From Spongiibacter sp. IMCC21906 (lineage in GTDB: Bacteria > Pseudomonadota > Gammaproteobacteria > Pseudomonadales > Spongiibacteraceae), in NCBI RefSeq assembly GCF_001010805.1, contig NZ_CP011477.1, positions 744,001-808,000 on the forward strand: DNA of 64,000 nucleotides. The letters are read 5' to 3'. Position 1 is the first letter of the stretch, and every line of letters begins with the position of its first letter. Made by a program: the position numbers and the translations under genes. This document shows, in pieces, positions 1 through 7,529 of the stretch. A model generated the notes under the pieces. It made no database searches. It had not been told where the DNA came from and worked only from the letters and a program-made list of their open reading frames with translations.

Positions 1-945
1 GAGACGGCGTCGTTCCGCGCCACGCTGCCGTTGCCCAATTCCTTGTACGGCGAAGCTATTTTGCTTTATTTAATCGTGGTGACGATTGCTGCGGTGCTGC
101 TTGCCTGGTTCTTGATTCTGAGGCTGATCGAACCGATTCATCTTTTGGGCAAGGCGGCTGAAGATATCGGTAGCAACCTCAAAGTCCCACCTCTGCCAGA
201 AACCGGGCCCCGGGAACTGAGAGTGACCTCGGCGGCGTTTAATGTGATGCAGAGTCGCTTGCAGCGACTGATGCAAAGTCAGACTGAAATGGTGGCGGCA
301 ATCTCTCACGATCTCAAATCCGCCATTACAAGGTTGCAGTTGCGCGCAGAAATGCTGGCCGATGAACATGAGCGTCAGGGGATGGAGCGGGTGGTGGCCG
401 ACATTCAGAAAATGGTCGCCTCAATTGTCACGTTTGTGCGGGGAGGCGCTAGTCGTGAGCCGCTTCAAAAAACTAATTTAAGCTATCTTATTGAGAGTGT
501 TGCGGAGGATTTTCGCGATGAGGGCAAGGCGGTTAAAGATGATGTTGAAGACGGCATACAGCTGCTATGTCAGCCCAGCGAGTTGCGGCGGGCTATTCAC
601 AATCTGCTTGAAAATTCGCTGATCTATGCCGGTTCAGTAGAGATTTCGCTAACAAAAAAAGACGGTAACGTGATTATCGCAGTGCAGGATAATGGTCCGG
701 GTATTCCAGAGGCACATTTGAAAAATGTTCTGCGCCCCTTTTTTCGCTGTGAGCCTTCACGAAGTGATTCGACTGGCGGTCAAGGGCTGGGTTTGGCCAT
801 TGTTAACAGTGTGGCCCAGTTTCATGCTGGCAGTCTTGAATTGAAAAATCGCTCTTCAGGGGGGCTGTTGGCGGAGCTGCGATTGCCCCTTAAAGTTTCA
901 CCAAACTCTCAACATCGCGCCAAAAAAATTGACCCGCTAGCTTGA
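1..945 (+). CDS. sensor histidine kinase, C-terminal part (cut by window start)
   Basis: The reading frame is open from the first base, so the N-terminal sensor region lies outside the window. About 314 codons are visible. In order they show a membrane segment (codons ~18-40, ILLYLIVVTIAAVLLAWF), a HAMP linker (RLIEPIHLLGKAAEDI), a HisKA dimerisation helix with the phospho-acceptor His in AISHDLKSAITRL (His codon at base 307), then an HATPase domain with N-box HNLLENSLIYA, G1 box DNGPGIP and G2 box GGQGLGLAI. This is an inner-membrane EnvZ/OmpR-class two-component kinase. In the H-box the usual Pro after His-Asp-Leu is replaced (HDLKSA). The response regulator is probably upstream, outside the window. 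The signal sensed cannot be told. Confidence 0.9.
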   Translation, partial: ETASFRATLPLPNSLYGEAILLYLIVVTIAAVLLAWFLILRLIEPIHLLGKAAEDIGSNLKVPPLPETGPRELRVTSAAFNVMQSRLQRLMQSQTEMVAAISHDLKSAITRLQLRAEMLADEHERQGMERVVADIQKMVASIVTFVRGGASREPLQKTNLSYLIESVAEDFRDEGKAVKDDVEDGIQLLCQPSELRRAIHNLLENSLIYAGSVEISLTKKDGNVIIAVQDNGPGIPEAHLKNVLRPFFRCEPSRSDSTGGQGLGLAIVNSVAQFHAGSLELKNRSSGGLLAELRLPLKVSPNSQHRAKKIDPLA

Positions 946-1051
946 GCATTTTCCTCAAGGGCTGCCTATTCGGTGAGTCGAGTCAGTTGAAAAGCGATGG
1001 CGTTAAATTAATCAGAGGTGCCTTAACTGCACAAAAAACATGGGAATAAAA

Positions 1052-1083
1052 ATGAGCTGCAGAACATATGCTCTGCAGCTCAT
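1052..1083 (-). terminator. rho-independent terminator of ettA
   Basis: A perfect 12-bp inverted repeat (ATGAGCTGCAGA / TCTGCAGCTCAT, 8-nt loop) is followed, on the minus strand, by a T-rich run (TTTTTATT). It lies 19 bp past the ettA stop codon, as expected for its terminator. Confidence 0.8.
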
Positions 1084-1101
1084 CTCATAACGGTATAAAA
1101 A

Positions 1102-2763
1102 TTATTTAAGTTTCTTGTACTTCATTCTTTGCGGTCCGGCGTTTTTGCCTTTGCGCTGCACAAAATCCTCGTGATATTCCGTGTAGTTGCCTTCAAAGAA
1201 CACCACTTCGCTGTCACCTTCGTAGGCGAGGATATGGGTGGCGATACGGTCGAGAAACCAGCGATCGTGAGAGATCACCATGGCGCAGCCGGGGAAGTCC
1301 AACATGGCATCTTCCAGCGCCCGTAGGGTTTCTACATCCAAATCGTTTGAGGGTTCATCCAGCAGCAACACATTGCCGCCTTCTTTTAGCGTGCAGGCCA
1401 GTTGCAACCGGCCGCGCTCACCACCAGACAGTTCGCCAACCCGTTTTTGCTGGTCGCTGCCTTTAAAGTTAAAGCGGCCAAGATAAGCCCGAGAGGGAAT
1501 TTCGTAACCGCCAATTTGCAATATATCTCTGCCGTCAGATACGGCTTCCCATACGGTTTGCTTGTCATCCAATGCATCGCGCATCTGTTCAACAGAGACC
1601 AATTTAACGGTGTCGCCAATATCAATGTTGCCGCTGTCGGGTTGCTCTTTGCCGGTGATCATTCTGAACAGGGTAGATTTACCCGCACCGTTACCGCCGA
1701 CAATACCGACGATGGCGCCCTTGGGAATAGAGAAGCTCAGATCGCTAATCAGCAGGCGGTCGCCGTAGCTTTTATTGAGATTGTTTACCTCAATCACTTT
1801 GTCACCAAGCCGGGGGCCGGGCGGAATATAAATTTCGTTGGTTTCGCTGCGGCTTTGAAATTCTTGAGACTGCATTTCTTCAAAGCGTGCCAGCCGTGCC
1901 TTACTTTTGCTTTGGCGACCTTTGGCATTACTACGTACCCATTCCAGCTCGGTAGAAATGGCTTTTTTGCGGGAGGCTTCTGACTTGGCTTCTTGTGCTA
2001 GTCGGGCTTCTTTAGCTTCAAGCCAGTCGGAGTAATTGCCTTCGTAGGGAATGCCACGGCCCCGGTCCAGCTCCAAAATCCAGCCAGCGGCATTGTCCAG
2101 AAAGTAGCGGTCGTGGGTAATGGCGACCACAGTGCCGGGGAAGTCACAAAGAAAGCGTTCCAGCCAGGCCACCGAGTCGGCGTCCAAATGGTTGGTGGGC
2201 TCGTCCAGCAGCAACATGTCGGGGGCAGATAACAGCAGGCGGCAGAGGGCAACCCGGCGGCGCTCACCACCAGACAGCTTGCTGACGTCGGCGTCCCAGG
2301 GTGGCAGGCGCAGCGCATCGGCAGCCACCTCCAATTTGTGATCAAGGTTGTGGGCGTCGGTGGCCTGAATAATATCTTCTAACTCTGCTTGGCGCTTTGC
2401 CAGTGCGTCAAAGTCAGCGTCTTCCTCTGCGTAGGCAGAATAGACTTTGTCCAATTCGGCCAAAGCGTTTTTGGCATCGGCAACGCCATCTTCGACATTG
2501 CCGCGTACGTCTTTTTCTGGGTCTAGCTGAGGCTCTTGTGACAGGTAACCGATATTAATGCCGGGCTGGGGACGGGCTTCGCCGTTAAATTCGCTGTCGA
2601 TCCCGGCCATAATCCGCAACAGGGTGGATTTGCCCGAGCCGTTTAAACCCAATACACCGATTTTGGCGCCGGGGAAAAAAGACAAGGAAATATCGCTGAG
2701 GATTTCGCGCTTGGGGGGCACAACCTTGCCCACGCGATTCATGGTATAGACGAACTGCGCCAT
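1102..2763 (-). CDS. ettA: energy-dependent translational throttle protein EttA (ABC-F)
   Basis: ABC-F family ATPase that binds the ribosomal E site and gates the first peptide bond according to ATP/ADP level. It has no membrane domain. The 553 residues contain two ABC cassettes: Walker A GLNGSGKST and signature LSGGERRRVAL in the first, GGNGAGKST and LSGGERGRLQL in the second, joined by the basic linker typical of EttA. The start was put at MAQFVYTMNRVGK because EttA proteins begin there. The frame is open 10 codons further upstream, but that extension does not match the family. Length agrees with E. coli EttA (555 aa). Monocistronic, ending at a clear terminator. Confidence 0.95.
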   Translation of the reverse strand: MAQFVYTMNRVGKVVPPKREILSDISLSFFPGAKIGVLGLNGSGKSTLLRIMAGIDSEFNGEARPQPGINIGYLSQEPQLDPEKDVRGNVEDGVADAKNALAELDKVYSAYAEEDADFDALAKRQAELEDIIQATDAHNLDHKLEVAADALRLPPWDADVSKLSGGERRRVALCRLLLSAPDMLLLDEPTNHLDADSVAWLERFLCDFPGTVVAITHDRYFLDNAAGWILELDRGRGIPYEGNYSDWLEAKEARLAQEAKSEASRKKAISTELEWVRSNAKGRQSKSKARLARFEEMQSQEFQSRSETNEIYIPPGPRLGDKVIEVNNLNKSYGDRLLISDLSFSIPKGAIVGIVGGNGAGKSTLFRMITGKEQPDSGNIDIGDTVKLVSVEQMRDALDDKQTVWEAVSDGRDILQIGGYEIPSRAYLGRFNFKGSDQQKRVGELSGGERGRLQLACTLKEGGNVLLLDEPSNDLDVETLRALEDAMLDFPGCAMVISHDRWFLDRIATHILAYEGDSEVVFFEGNYTEYHEDFVQRKGKNAGPQRMKYKKLK

Positions 2764-2899
2764 CGTGACTCCTGGGTGGTGAAAAAATGCCAATTATAGC
2801 AGGGTAATTTTGCAGCGAACGGTAGCGAATTCCACCAGAGAGTGCAATGTCGCCGCCGCGGTTTAGGGCCGTTCAGCCGCAATGATCCATCGATCTGGG

Positions 2900-3252
2900 C
2901 TAAAGATCGTGCAGAGGGCTGATAACCGCTCGCCCACCGCGTTTTATTACATGGGTGTAAATCTTTGTGGTGCGAACATCACTATGACCGAGTTGCTCCT
3001 GAACGGTGCGGATGTCGGAACCTCTTTCCAGCAGATGTGTGGCAAAACTGTGACGAAGCGAGTGGCAGGAAGCCGGTTTGGCAATATCGGACGCTATCAC
3101 CGCTCGCCTCGCCACCCAGTGTTGAGGGGTGTACCTTTTTGTGAAAACGGATAAAGTAAAGAATCCAATAAATGTAGGTTTCCTCGGTGCGCTTGCTGTC
3201 AATGCCGCGCCCGCAAGTGATTGCGAATGGATTGGATAAAAGCAGAGGTCAT
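2900..3252 (-). pseudogene. integron integrase (IntI-type tyrosine recombinase), internally deleted and frameshifted
   Basis: The ATG at 3252 (minus) follows a good AAGGAG box and reads [17 protein letters not shown], then hits a stop. A shift to the next frame continues as [26 protein letters not shown], the N-terminal SAM-like domain of integron integrases. After another frame change near 3120-3130 the sequence jumps directly to the end of the catalytic domain: [20 protein letters not shown], then [15 protein letters not shown] and [13 protein letters not shown]. The catalytic HxxR, LGH and Tyr boxes at the C-terminus remain, but the middle of the protein (~200 residues) is gone, so it cannot work. 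It points away from the cassette genes at 3.5-4.6 kb, the normal integron layout. Confidence 0.85.
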
Positions 3253-3424
3253 GGCACACTCCTTGTGCTGTAGTGGTTTTATACCGTGTTAGCCGGTTCT
3301 GCCGTTTCTGCAAGGATAGGTGTCACATTGATGTTTTTGGCCGGGTGACTGGGGCAGATCAAGAAAGGAATTCGATGAATAAACAAAGGGATAGCCAATG
3401 AATTTAAAAAAACCTTCCGTGGAT

Positions 3425-3481
3425 ACATGTCAGGTTGACGTGCTTAAACACGTCATTTTGATGTTGAATTAGCTGTTATGT
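3425..3481 (+). other. possible attI or decayed attC site ahead of the first cassette gene
   Basis: The 244-bp gap between the integrase start and the first cassette gene would hold attI. It contains a perfect hairpin (GACGTG, loop CTTAAA, CACGTC, 3437-3454) followed by a core-like GTTATGT at 3475-3481. A GTTAAAT heptamer that fits GTTRRRY (3492-3498) overlaps the start codon. Either could be the recombination point. The hairpin resembles an attC stem, but no matching inverse core was found, so this is tentative. Confidence 0.3.
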
Positions 3482-3496
3482 TTTCAAGGAGGTTAA

Positions 3497-4213
3497 ATGC
3501 CAGTTCCAGACACAGTAATTGAAAAAATTAGAAGTGGTGCAAAAGACGCGTGGCCTGAAGACAAGGAGATGCAAACCTATACAGTCAAGGAAGAGCTTGA
3601 TGCGTACAGAAATTTCGTGGCTCTAGATTATTCAGGTGTTTCTGATGAAGAAAAAGAGTCGTTAATCCAAGAAGCCAAGGAAAGTTTTGACAGCTGGGAA
3701 GAGCGTTTTTCTTCAATTCAAGACGAACTAGAAGCAATCATAGGATTGAAAGAGCTTTCAAGCCGCAATCATGGGAGCGAATTATTTAGCCAATGGCTGC
3801 TGGAAGCTCAAGCAGAGAATGAAAATTATTTTCAGGGACAGCTCGAATATTTACAGAACAAGGTCTCAAGTTGTGAGGCTATCCAACGTACTCGAGCCGA
3901 AATTGATCCGCTGAAAAATATTTTGATCGATATCGAAAACATCATAGGTAGCGAATGTTACAACGGTAATATTCAAAATTACGGAAGCTGGGGCGAACTA
4001 GAAAGTGAAGGTCGCTCATTTCGTTATCCAGTCAAATTTTATGATGGTGAAAATGAATACAAACAAAAAACCGTGCCCCGAGACATACCCGCCGAACAGT
4101 TAATCAGTGGATATTACCCATTTGGTGCTAATGAGTTAAATATATATAGAGCACTACATAAGGTTCTTAAATATCTAGAGGCCGAGCATGGGCTTAAACT
4201 ACCAAAAACATAA
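3497..4213 (+). CDS. integron cassette protein of unknown function (238 aa)
   Basis: I do not recognise this protein. It is soluble-looking, with no signal peptide or membrane segment. It is rich in Glu and Lys, with a helical, possibly coiled-coil stretch (~residues 30-155, e.g. EEKESLIQEAKESFDSWEERF) and a more globular, Tyr-rich tail (NIQNYGSWGELESEGRSFRY and SGYYPFGANELNIY). The ATG is preceded by a strong AAGGAGG box 5-10 bases upstream. The stop codon lies inside an attC site (4208-4279) and the gene runs away from the integrase pseudogene, the standard arrangement of a mobile gene cassette. The AT-rich composition differs from the core genes around it. Confidence 0.75.
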   Translation: MPVPDTVIEKIRSGAKDAWPEDKEMQTYTVKEELDAYRNFVALDYSGVSDEEKESLIQEAKESFDSWEERFSSIQDELEAIIGLKELSSRNHGSELFSQWLLEAQAENENYFQGQLEYLQNKVSSCEAIQRTRAEIDPLKNILIDIENIIGSECYNGNIQNYGSWGELESEGRSFRYPVKFYDGENEYKQKTVPRDIPAEQLISGYYPFGANELNIYRALHKVLKYLEAEHGLKLPKT

Positions 4214-4279
4214 CAAACGCATGTTGTCGGACTGGTTTTCCGCTGCGCTTCAAACCAGCCGCAAATACGGACGTTAGAT
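4208..4279 (+). other. attC recombination site
   Basis: It starts with ACATAAC (inverse-core-like, one mismatch to RYYYAAC) next to AACAAACGC and ends with CGGAC plus the core GTTAGAT, a full match to GTTRRRY (4273-4279). The centre folds as CTGGTTT (4232-4238) / AAACCAG (4252-4258) around a loop with CGCTGCGC. Length is ~70 bp, and position between two short genes, covering the stop of the first, fits integron attC sites. Confidence 0.8.
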
Positions 4280-4289
4280 TAAAGGAGCA

Positions 4290-4538
4290 GTGAGTAAGGA
4301 AGCAGCAAAGAGAGCTCTGGATATAATTAACAACTTGGGCGGTGCTGCTCAGGACTTTCGCGGAGGGTGGCTTACTATTCAGGCGTTTTCAAGCGAATTT
4401 GATCACTCCAATCAACGCCACTGCCTCATTGAAGCTATCGAGTCGTCTGTTAGAGCAAGGATCGGGGTCATATATGGTCCGCCCGATGTACAAAACAAGT
4501 TGTTTTTGTTGAGGACAGAGATTTCGAGTATTACCTAG
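4290..4538 (+). pseudogene. second integron cassette gene, 3' end replaced by a RAYT fragment
   Basis: A GTG start (4290) sits behind an AAGGAG box, 10 bases after the attC core. The first ~68 codons (SKEAAKRALDIINNLGG...ARIGVIYGPPDVQ) look like a genuine small cassette protein of unknown function, with the motif GGWLTIQAF. From base 4496 the DNA is a near-exact match to the RAYT gene at 5976 onwards, read out of frame, so the last 14 codons (NKLFLLRTEISSIT) are foreign. The original C-terminus and its attC site were lost when the transposon fragment arrived. The shortened protein may still be made. Confidence 0.65.
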
Positions 4539-4620
4539 AAACCTTGTCAGAGTGGAAGGACATTCTGGGTATTGCGAAGTCGGGTTGTAAAGAATGAAAA
4601 TAAATCTGTGCCCTTTTTGC
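4496..4620 (+). mobile_element. internally deleted RAYT element remnant (copy 1)
   Basis: Bases 4496-4574 match the RAYT gene at 5976-6044 and beyond (codons for VVFVEDRDFEYYLEALSEWK) with a few substitutions. At ATTG (4571-4574) the sequence jumps to the very end of the gene, matching 7397-7442 (AAGTCGGGTTGTAA, then the terminal AATAAATCTG-type end). The left end and ~80% of the coding sequence are absent. It is a dead, MITE-like leftover. Confidence 0.8.
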
Positions 4621-4820
4621 ATATAGGCAGAAAGCCCCTTGTCAAAGTCTCCGGTGCAGGCATTCCAAACGTGTTTTATGTTCCGGTGGTATTGAGCATT
4701 AGCCCTTGCGTCAGTTTACATAATCGAATTATCGAGACATAATCGTCGAGACTAAACGGATTAGAGATATTGGATGTCTTTATTGTTTGGTTTTCAGTGT
4801 TAGCAGGCACTGAGTCAAAT

Positions 4821-5849
4821 ATGCATCGACAGATTAGGGATAATTTCGTGCAGCACTATTCTTACCTTCGTTTGTTCTCTCTGTTAACTGCGATTATTTT
4901 ATTTATAGCCGGTTGCGCGGTAGACCCAGAGAAGCAGCCGTGGCTGGCAGATTCGTTGGCTCACCCTGAGCGGGTGGAGCTAGATGAGTCTGATCTGGCG
5001 ATAGACCGGGTAAGCTATGTCGCTCGCTACCTTTTACCGAGTGATGATAGAAGTAAGTTCATCAATAACCTTCTAGAGAAAAAGTCCGGGGGCTGCTCGA
5101 ATTGCATATTTTCCTCAGGACTATTCGTTTCTAATAGCGCCAGCAGTGTCACCGGATCAGGTCTTGGAGTGGGGCTGATGGCTCTCGATATGGGTCTGTC
5201 CGTTATTAACTTTTTTGCTGACGGCTCGCTAGATAGAGTTAGCGGTTTTGTTATGCCAAAGGAGTTTAATGGCGTAGCGATATCCTCTACCGAGCAAGCC
5301 CAAAGTCTGGCCGCAAGTTATTCCGAGGCCAAGCTGATCTCAGCCGCCGAAGGGATTGGTTACAGTATCTCCTGCGTTTACGGATGTGACGGTATGCGTC
5401 GCATTTATCGCCTCATTTCGGTCAATCCATCCAAGCAGGCCCATTACATCTACAAACCTGACGATATTGCCGTTCTAGCAATTTTCGGCGAAATGAAGGA
5501 AGTTGCCAATCCCAGCGAAATTGATATAGCAGTCTATGGATTTGAGCCAAAGTTCACGACCACTCCAGGCAATCAATGGTTTTTTTCTTTCGGCGGAGAT
5601 CCTGTGCTTGACGAGACGGGCCAAATCAATATTTCAATTGGCGAAAATGGCGCGAGCTTTCAAATGAGGAAGGGGCTTGAGGGCACTAAAATTCACCGAG
5701 ATTTCCTCAAGAATATCTATAGTGACTCATACTCTTTCTATGGCAATTCCGATGACTACCCCAGCGTAATCGCTTACGAGGGCATCCTCTATTCATACAT
5801 AGTTGATAGCAGCAATGGCTTTGTCAAATATAGGCTTGTTGAGAGGTAG
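4821..5849 (+). CDS. putative lipoprotein of unknown function (342 aa)
   Basis: I do not recognise the family. The N-terminus has a hydrophobic segment (LRLFSLLTAIILFIAGC) ending in a lipobox-like FIAGC, so the mature protein should be a lipid-anchored envelope protein beginning at Cys (~residue 32). A Gly/Ser-rich stretch with a CSNC pair (SGGCSNCIFSSGLFVSNSAS) and a second pair in CVYGCDG may form disulfides. ATG 4821 was chosen because the upstream extension (TTG at 4770) lacks any signal logic. No good ribosome site is visible before either start. It stands alone among decayed RAYT copies, so it is probably a passenger of the mobile region. No attC was found behind it. Confidence 0.6.
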   Translation: MHRQIRDNFVQHYSYLRLFSLLTAIILFIAGCAVDPEKQPWLADSLAHPERVELDESDLAIDRVSYVARYLLPSDDRSKFINNLLEKKSGGCSNCIFSSGLFVSNSASSVTGSGLGVGLMALDMGLSVINFFADGSLDRVSGFVMPKEFNGVAISSTEQAQSLAASYSEAKLISAAEGIGYSISCVYGCDGMRRIYRLISVNPSKQAHYIYKPDDIAVLAIFGEMKEVANPSEIDIAVYGFEPKFTTTPGNQWFFSFGGDPVLDETGQINISIGENGASFQMRKGLEGTKIHRDFLKNIYSDSYSFYGNSDDYPSVIAYEGILYSYIVDSSNGFVKYRLVER

Positions 5850-6335
5850 GAATAAAAGGAACAGATTTGTTTTTTGTAATTAAAAGGAGGCAAGGATGCC
5901 CCGTCGAGCGAGAGTTATTGTGCCAGGGCTGCCGCAGCATATTGTGCAGCGCGGCCACAATCGGCAAGTTGTTTTTGTTGAGGACAGAGATTTCGAGTAT
6001 TACCTAGAAGCCTTGTCAGAGTGGAAGGATATTCTGGGTATTGAGGTATTCAGTTACTGCCTGATGACAAATCATGTGCACCTTGTTGTGGGTGCGCCAG
6101 AGGAGTTGGCAGCGATCCCGCAGTTAATGAAGCGGCTGGCTGGACGACAGACGCGCTACGTAAACAAGATAGAGCGTCGGTCGGGTTCGTTGTGGGATGG
6201 TCGTTATAAAGTTAGTCCCATAGATACTGACGCCTATTTGTTGTGGTGTTGCCGCTATGTTGAGCGGAATCCAGTAAAGGCGGGGATGGTGAAGAAGGCG
6301 GAGGACTATGCTTGGTCTAGTGCTCGGGCGCGTTT
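5850..6335 (+). mobile_element. RAYT element, 3' end lost (copy 2)
   Basis: The left end is a AAAAGGAACAGATTTG-type terminal sequence (5855 onwards), related to AAAAGGGGACAGATTTA at copy 3. The match to RAYT sequence stops at ~6335 inside the codons for SSARARF. DNA after that belongs to the toxin-antitoxin module. Confidence 0.7.
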
Positions 6336-6423
6336 TACATACAGCCTGGTGGCGTGCTATCCGAACAACTCACTATGCGTTCCAATTCTTGCAAGTTTTA
6401 AGGAGTTGGAATCAATTTTATAA
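5896..6423 (+). pseudogene. REP-associated tyrosine transposase (RAYT, IS200-like), C-terminally truncated
   Basis: An HUH-type single-strand transposase related to IS200/IS605 TnpA; such enzymes are thought to act on REP palindromes. It begins MPRRARVIVPGLPQHIVQRG and carries the HUH motif TNHVHL (His60, His62) and the block CRYVERNPVKAGMV, with Tyr121 the probable nucleophile. A strong AAAGGAGG box precedes the ATG. True RAYT sequence ends at ~residue 147 (SSARARF). The last ~28 residues are read through unrelated DNA opposite yafQ. The missing C-terminus, as in copy 3 (EVEHCTWLDEPPTFLEL...), is ~100 residues. Both catalytic motifs remain, but a truncated protein is unlikely to fold normally. 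Confidence 0.85.
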
Positions 6424-6629
6424 ATTAAAACCAGATCTGGTTTAACGTGACAATCTCGATAGTTTTGCCAGTCACCAGATAGAGAGTGGTCAACGTATTT
6501 TTCGGGCAAGGTTTCACCAAGCTGGAGTTGTTTTATCACGTGACCAACTTCAACAATGTCGGGTATTGAAAGTTTTGCTATCTTCTTAAAGTCTTTTTTA
6601 AATTGCGTAGAATATTCAAGTTTAAGCAT
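6357..6629 (-). CDS. yafQ: YafQ-type mRNA interferase toxin
   Basis: RelE/ParE-superfamily ribosome-dependent endoribonuclease, the toxin partner of DinJ. The 90 residues match YafQ along the whole length: start MLKLEYSTQFKKDFKK, the WQNYRDCHVKPDLVLIYKI core and the end ARIGTHSELFG, whose His corresponds to the essential C-terminal catalytic His of YafQ. The gene overlaps the antitoxin by 8 bp, giving translational coupling. It lies between two fragments of RAYT, opposite in direction to them. Confidence 0.92.
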   Translation of the reverse strand: MLKLEYSTQFKKDFKKIAKLSIPDIVEVGHVIKQLQLGETLPEKYVDHSLSGDWQNYRDCHVKPDLVLIYKIDSNSLKLARIGTHSELFG

Positions 6630-6900
6630 CTTTTAGCTTTTCGATGTTTAAATCACTAAATAGCGCCTCAACATCTTTAGCTGTGTTGGCCTTACCTGCT
6701 TCAATCTCGTCTATAGCTGCTGCGGTAAGCTTGTTAGGCTGTTTCACTTTAAGCTCAAAAGGTATTCCTCCATAATTTACTACCGCCTTTGCAAATAGTT
6801 TTATAGCTTGGGAGGGGCTAATGCCCATATCCTCGCACACGCTAGTGAAGGCTAACTTGGTATTACTGTCTATGCGTGTACTTAACATTTCAGTCTTCAT
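6622..6900 (-). CDS. dinJ: DinJ/RelB-type antitoxin
   Basis: The 92-residue protein starts MKTEMLSTRIDSNTKLAF, a ribbon-helix-helix DNA-binding N-terminus, followed by SVCEDMGISPSQAIKLFAKAVV, typical of the RelB/DinJ family. The C-terminal part, DEIEAGKANTAKDVEALF, would bind and block YafQ. The ATG at 6900 was chosen over the longer frame to 6975 because DinJ proteins start this way and the promoter lies just ahead of it. Expected to autorepress its operon together with the toxin. Confidence 0.9.
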   Translation of the reverse strand: MKTEMLSTRIDSNTKLAFTSVCEDMGISPSQAIKLFAKAVVNYGGIPFELKVKQPNKLTAAAIDEIEAGKANTAKDVEALFSDLNIEKLKDA

Positions 6901-6912
6901 AATGCCACCTAT

Positions 6913-6941
6913 GGTATAGCAATGTATTACAATGTTTTCAA
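6913..6941 (-). promoter_or_regulatory. promoter of dinJ-yafQ
   Basis: On the minus strand TTGAAA (6936-6941) and TATACC (6913-6918) are separated by 17 bp, 12 bp before the ATG of dinJ. The spacer contains ATTGTAATACATTG, a short repeated ATTG/ACATTG pattern that may be the DinJ operator. Confidence 0.6.
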
Positions 6942-7016
6942 AAGTGTAGCAAATAGCATGTGGCGAGGCCATCAAATTCGTTCCGGCCGCAAAAAGGGCG
7001 GTTTCCCCCGAATAAA

Positions 7017-7442
7017 AGAATAAAAGGGGACAGATTTATTTTTGATGGATACTGACGCCTATTTGCTGTGCTGCTGCCGCTATGTTGAGCGGAATCCAGT
7101 AAAGGCGGGGATGGTGAAGAAGGCGGAGGACTATGCTTGGTCTAGTGCTAGGGCGCGTTTGGAGGTGGAGCATTGTACTTGGCTGGACGAGCCGCCTACT
7201 TTTCTTGAATTGGGTAGTGACGAGGCGTCACAAGTTAAGGCGTATCGTAGGTTTTTGTCTGATACGTCAGTTTCTGCAGAAGATAAGGTGATTAGTGCTG
7301 CGATCCAAAGTAATCAGCTTACTGGTGGTGCTAAATTTATCGAAGAAATTGAGCGTCACACGGGTTTTAGGATTGAAGCGCGAGGCCGGGGTAGGCCGAA
7401 GTCGGGTTGTAATGAATGAAAATAAATATGTCCCCTTTTTGC
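7017..7442 (+). mobile_element. RAYT element, 5' half lost (copy 3)
   Basis: The left terminal sequence AAAAGGGGACAGATTTATTT (7023-7042) is fused directly to the codons for DTDAYLL in the second half of the transposase gene. The right end, AAAATAAATATGTCCCCTTTT (7418-7439), is the inverted complement of the left end. So both tips of the element are present but the 5' half of the gene is deleted. Confidence 0.75.
7045..7419 (+). pseudogene. RAYT transposase, C-terminal fragment
   Basis: Codons 1-38 (MDTDAYLLCCCRYVERNPVK and onward) repeat residues 110-147 of the truncated copy at 5896 with only a handful of base differences over ~110 bp. The remainder (EVEHCTWLDEPPTFLELGSDEASQ... to RGRGRPKSGCNE) is the authentic RAYT C-terminus missing from that copy. 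The HUH motif is absent, so this fragment cannot catalyse transposition. Joined in thought, copies 2 and 3 give one complete transposase. Confidence 0.85.
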
Positions 7443-7529
7443 TTCTATGACCCCCGATGTCGTTTTTCGGGATGGCAGGAATTTAGAGGCTAAAAGTACC
7501 GTTTGCTGTTACATATCTGCCACCCATCT

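Noticed and set aside
2882-3154. Plus-strand ORF over the integrase remnant
   Set aside because: Antisense to recognisable recombinase motifs; no ribosome site.
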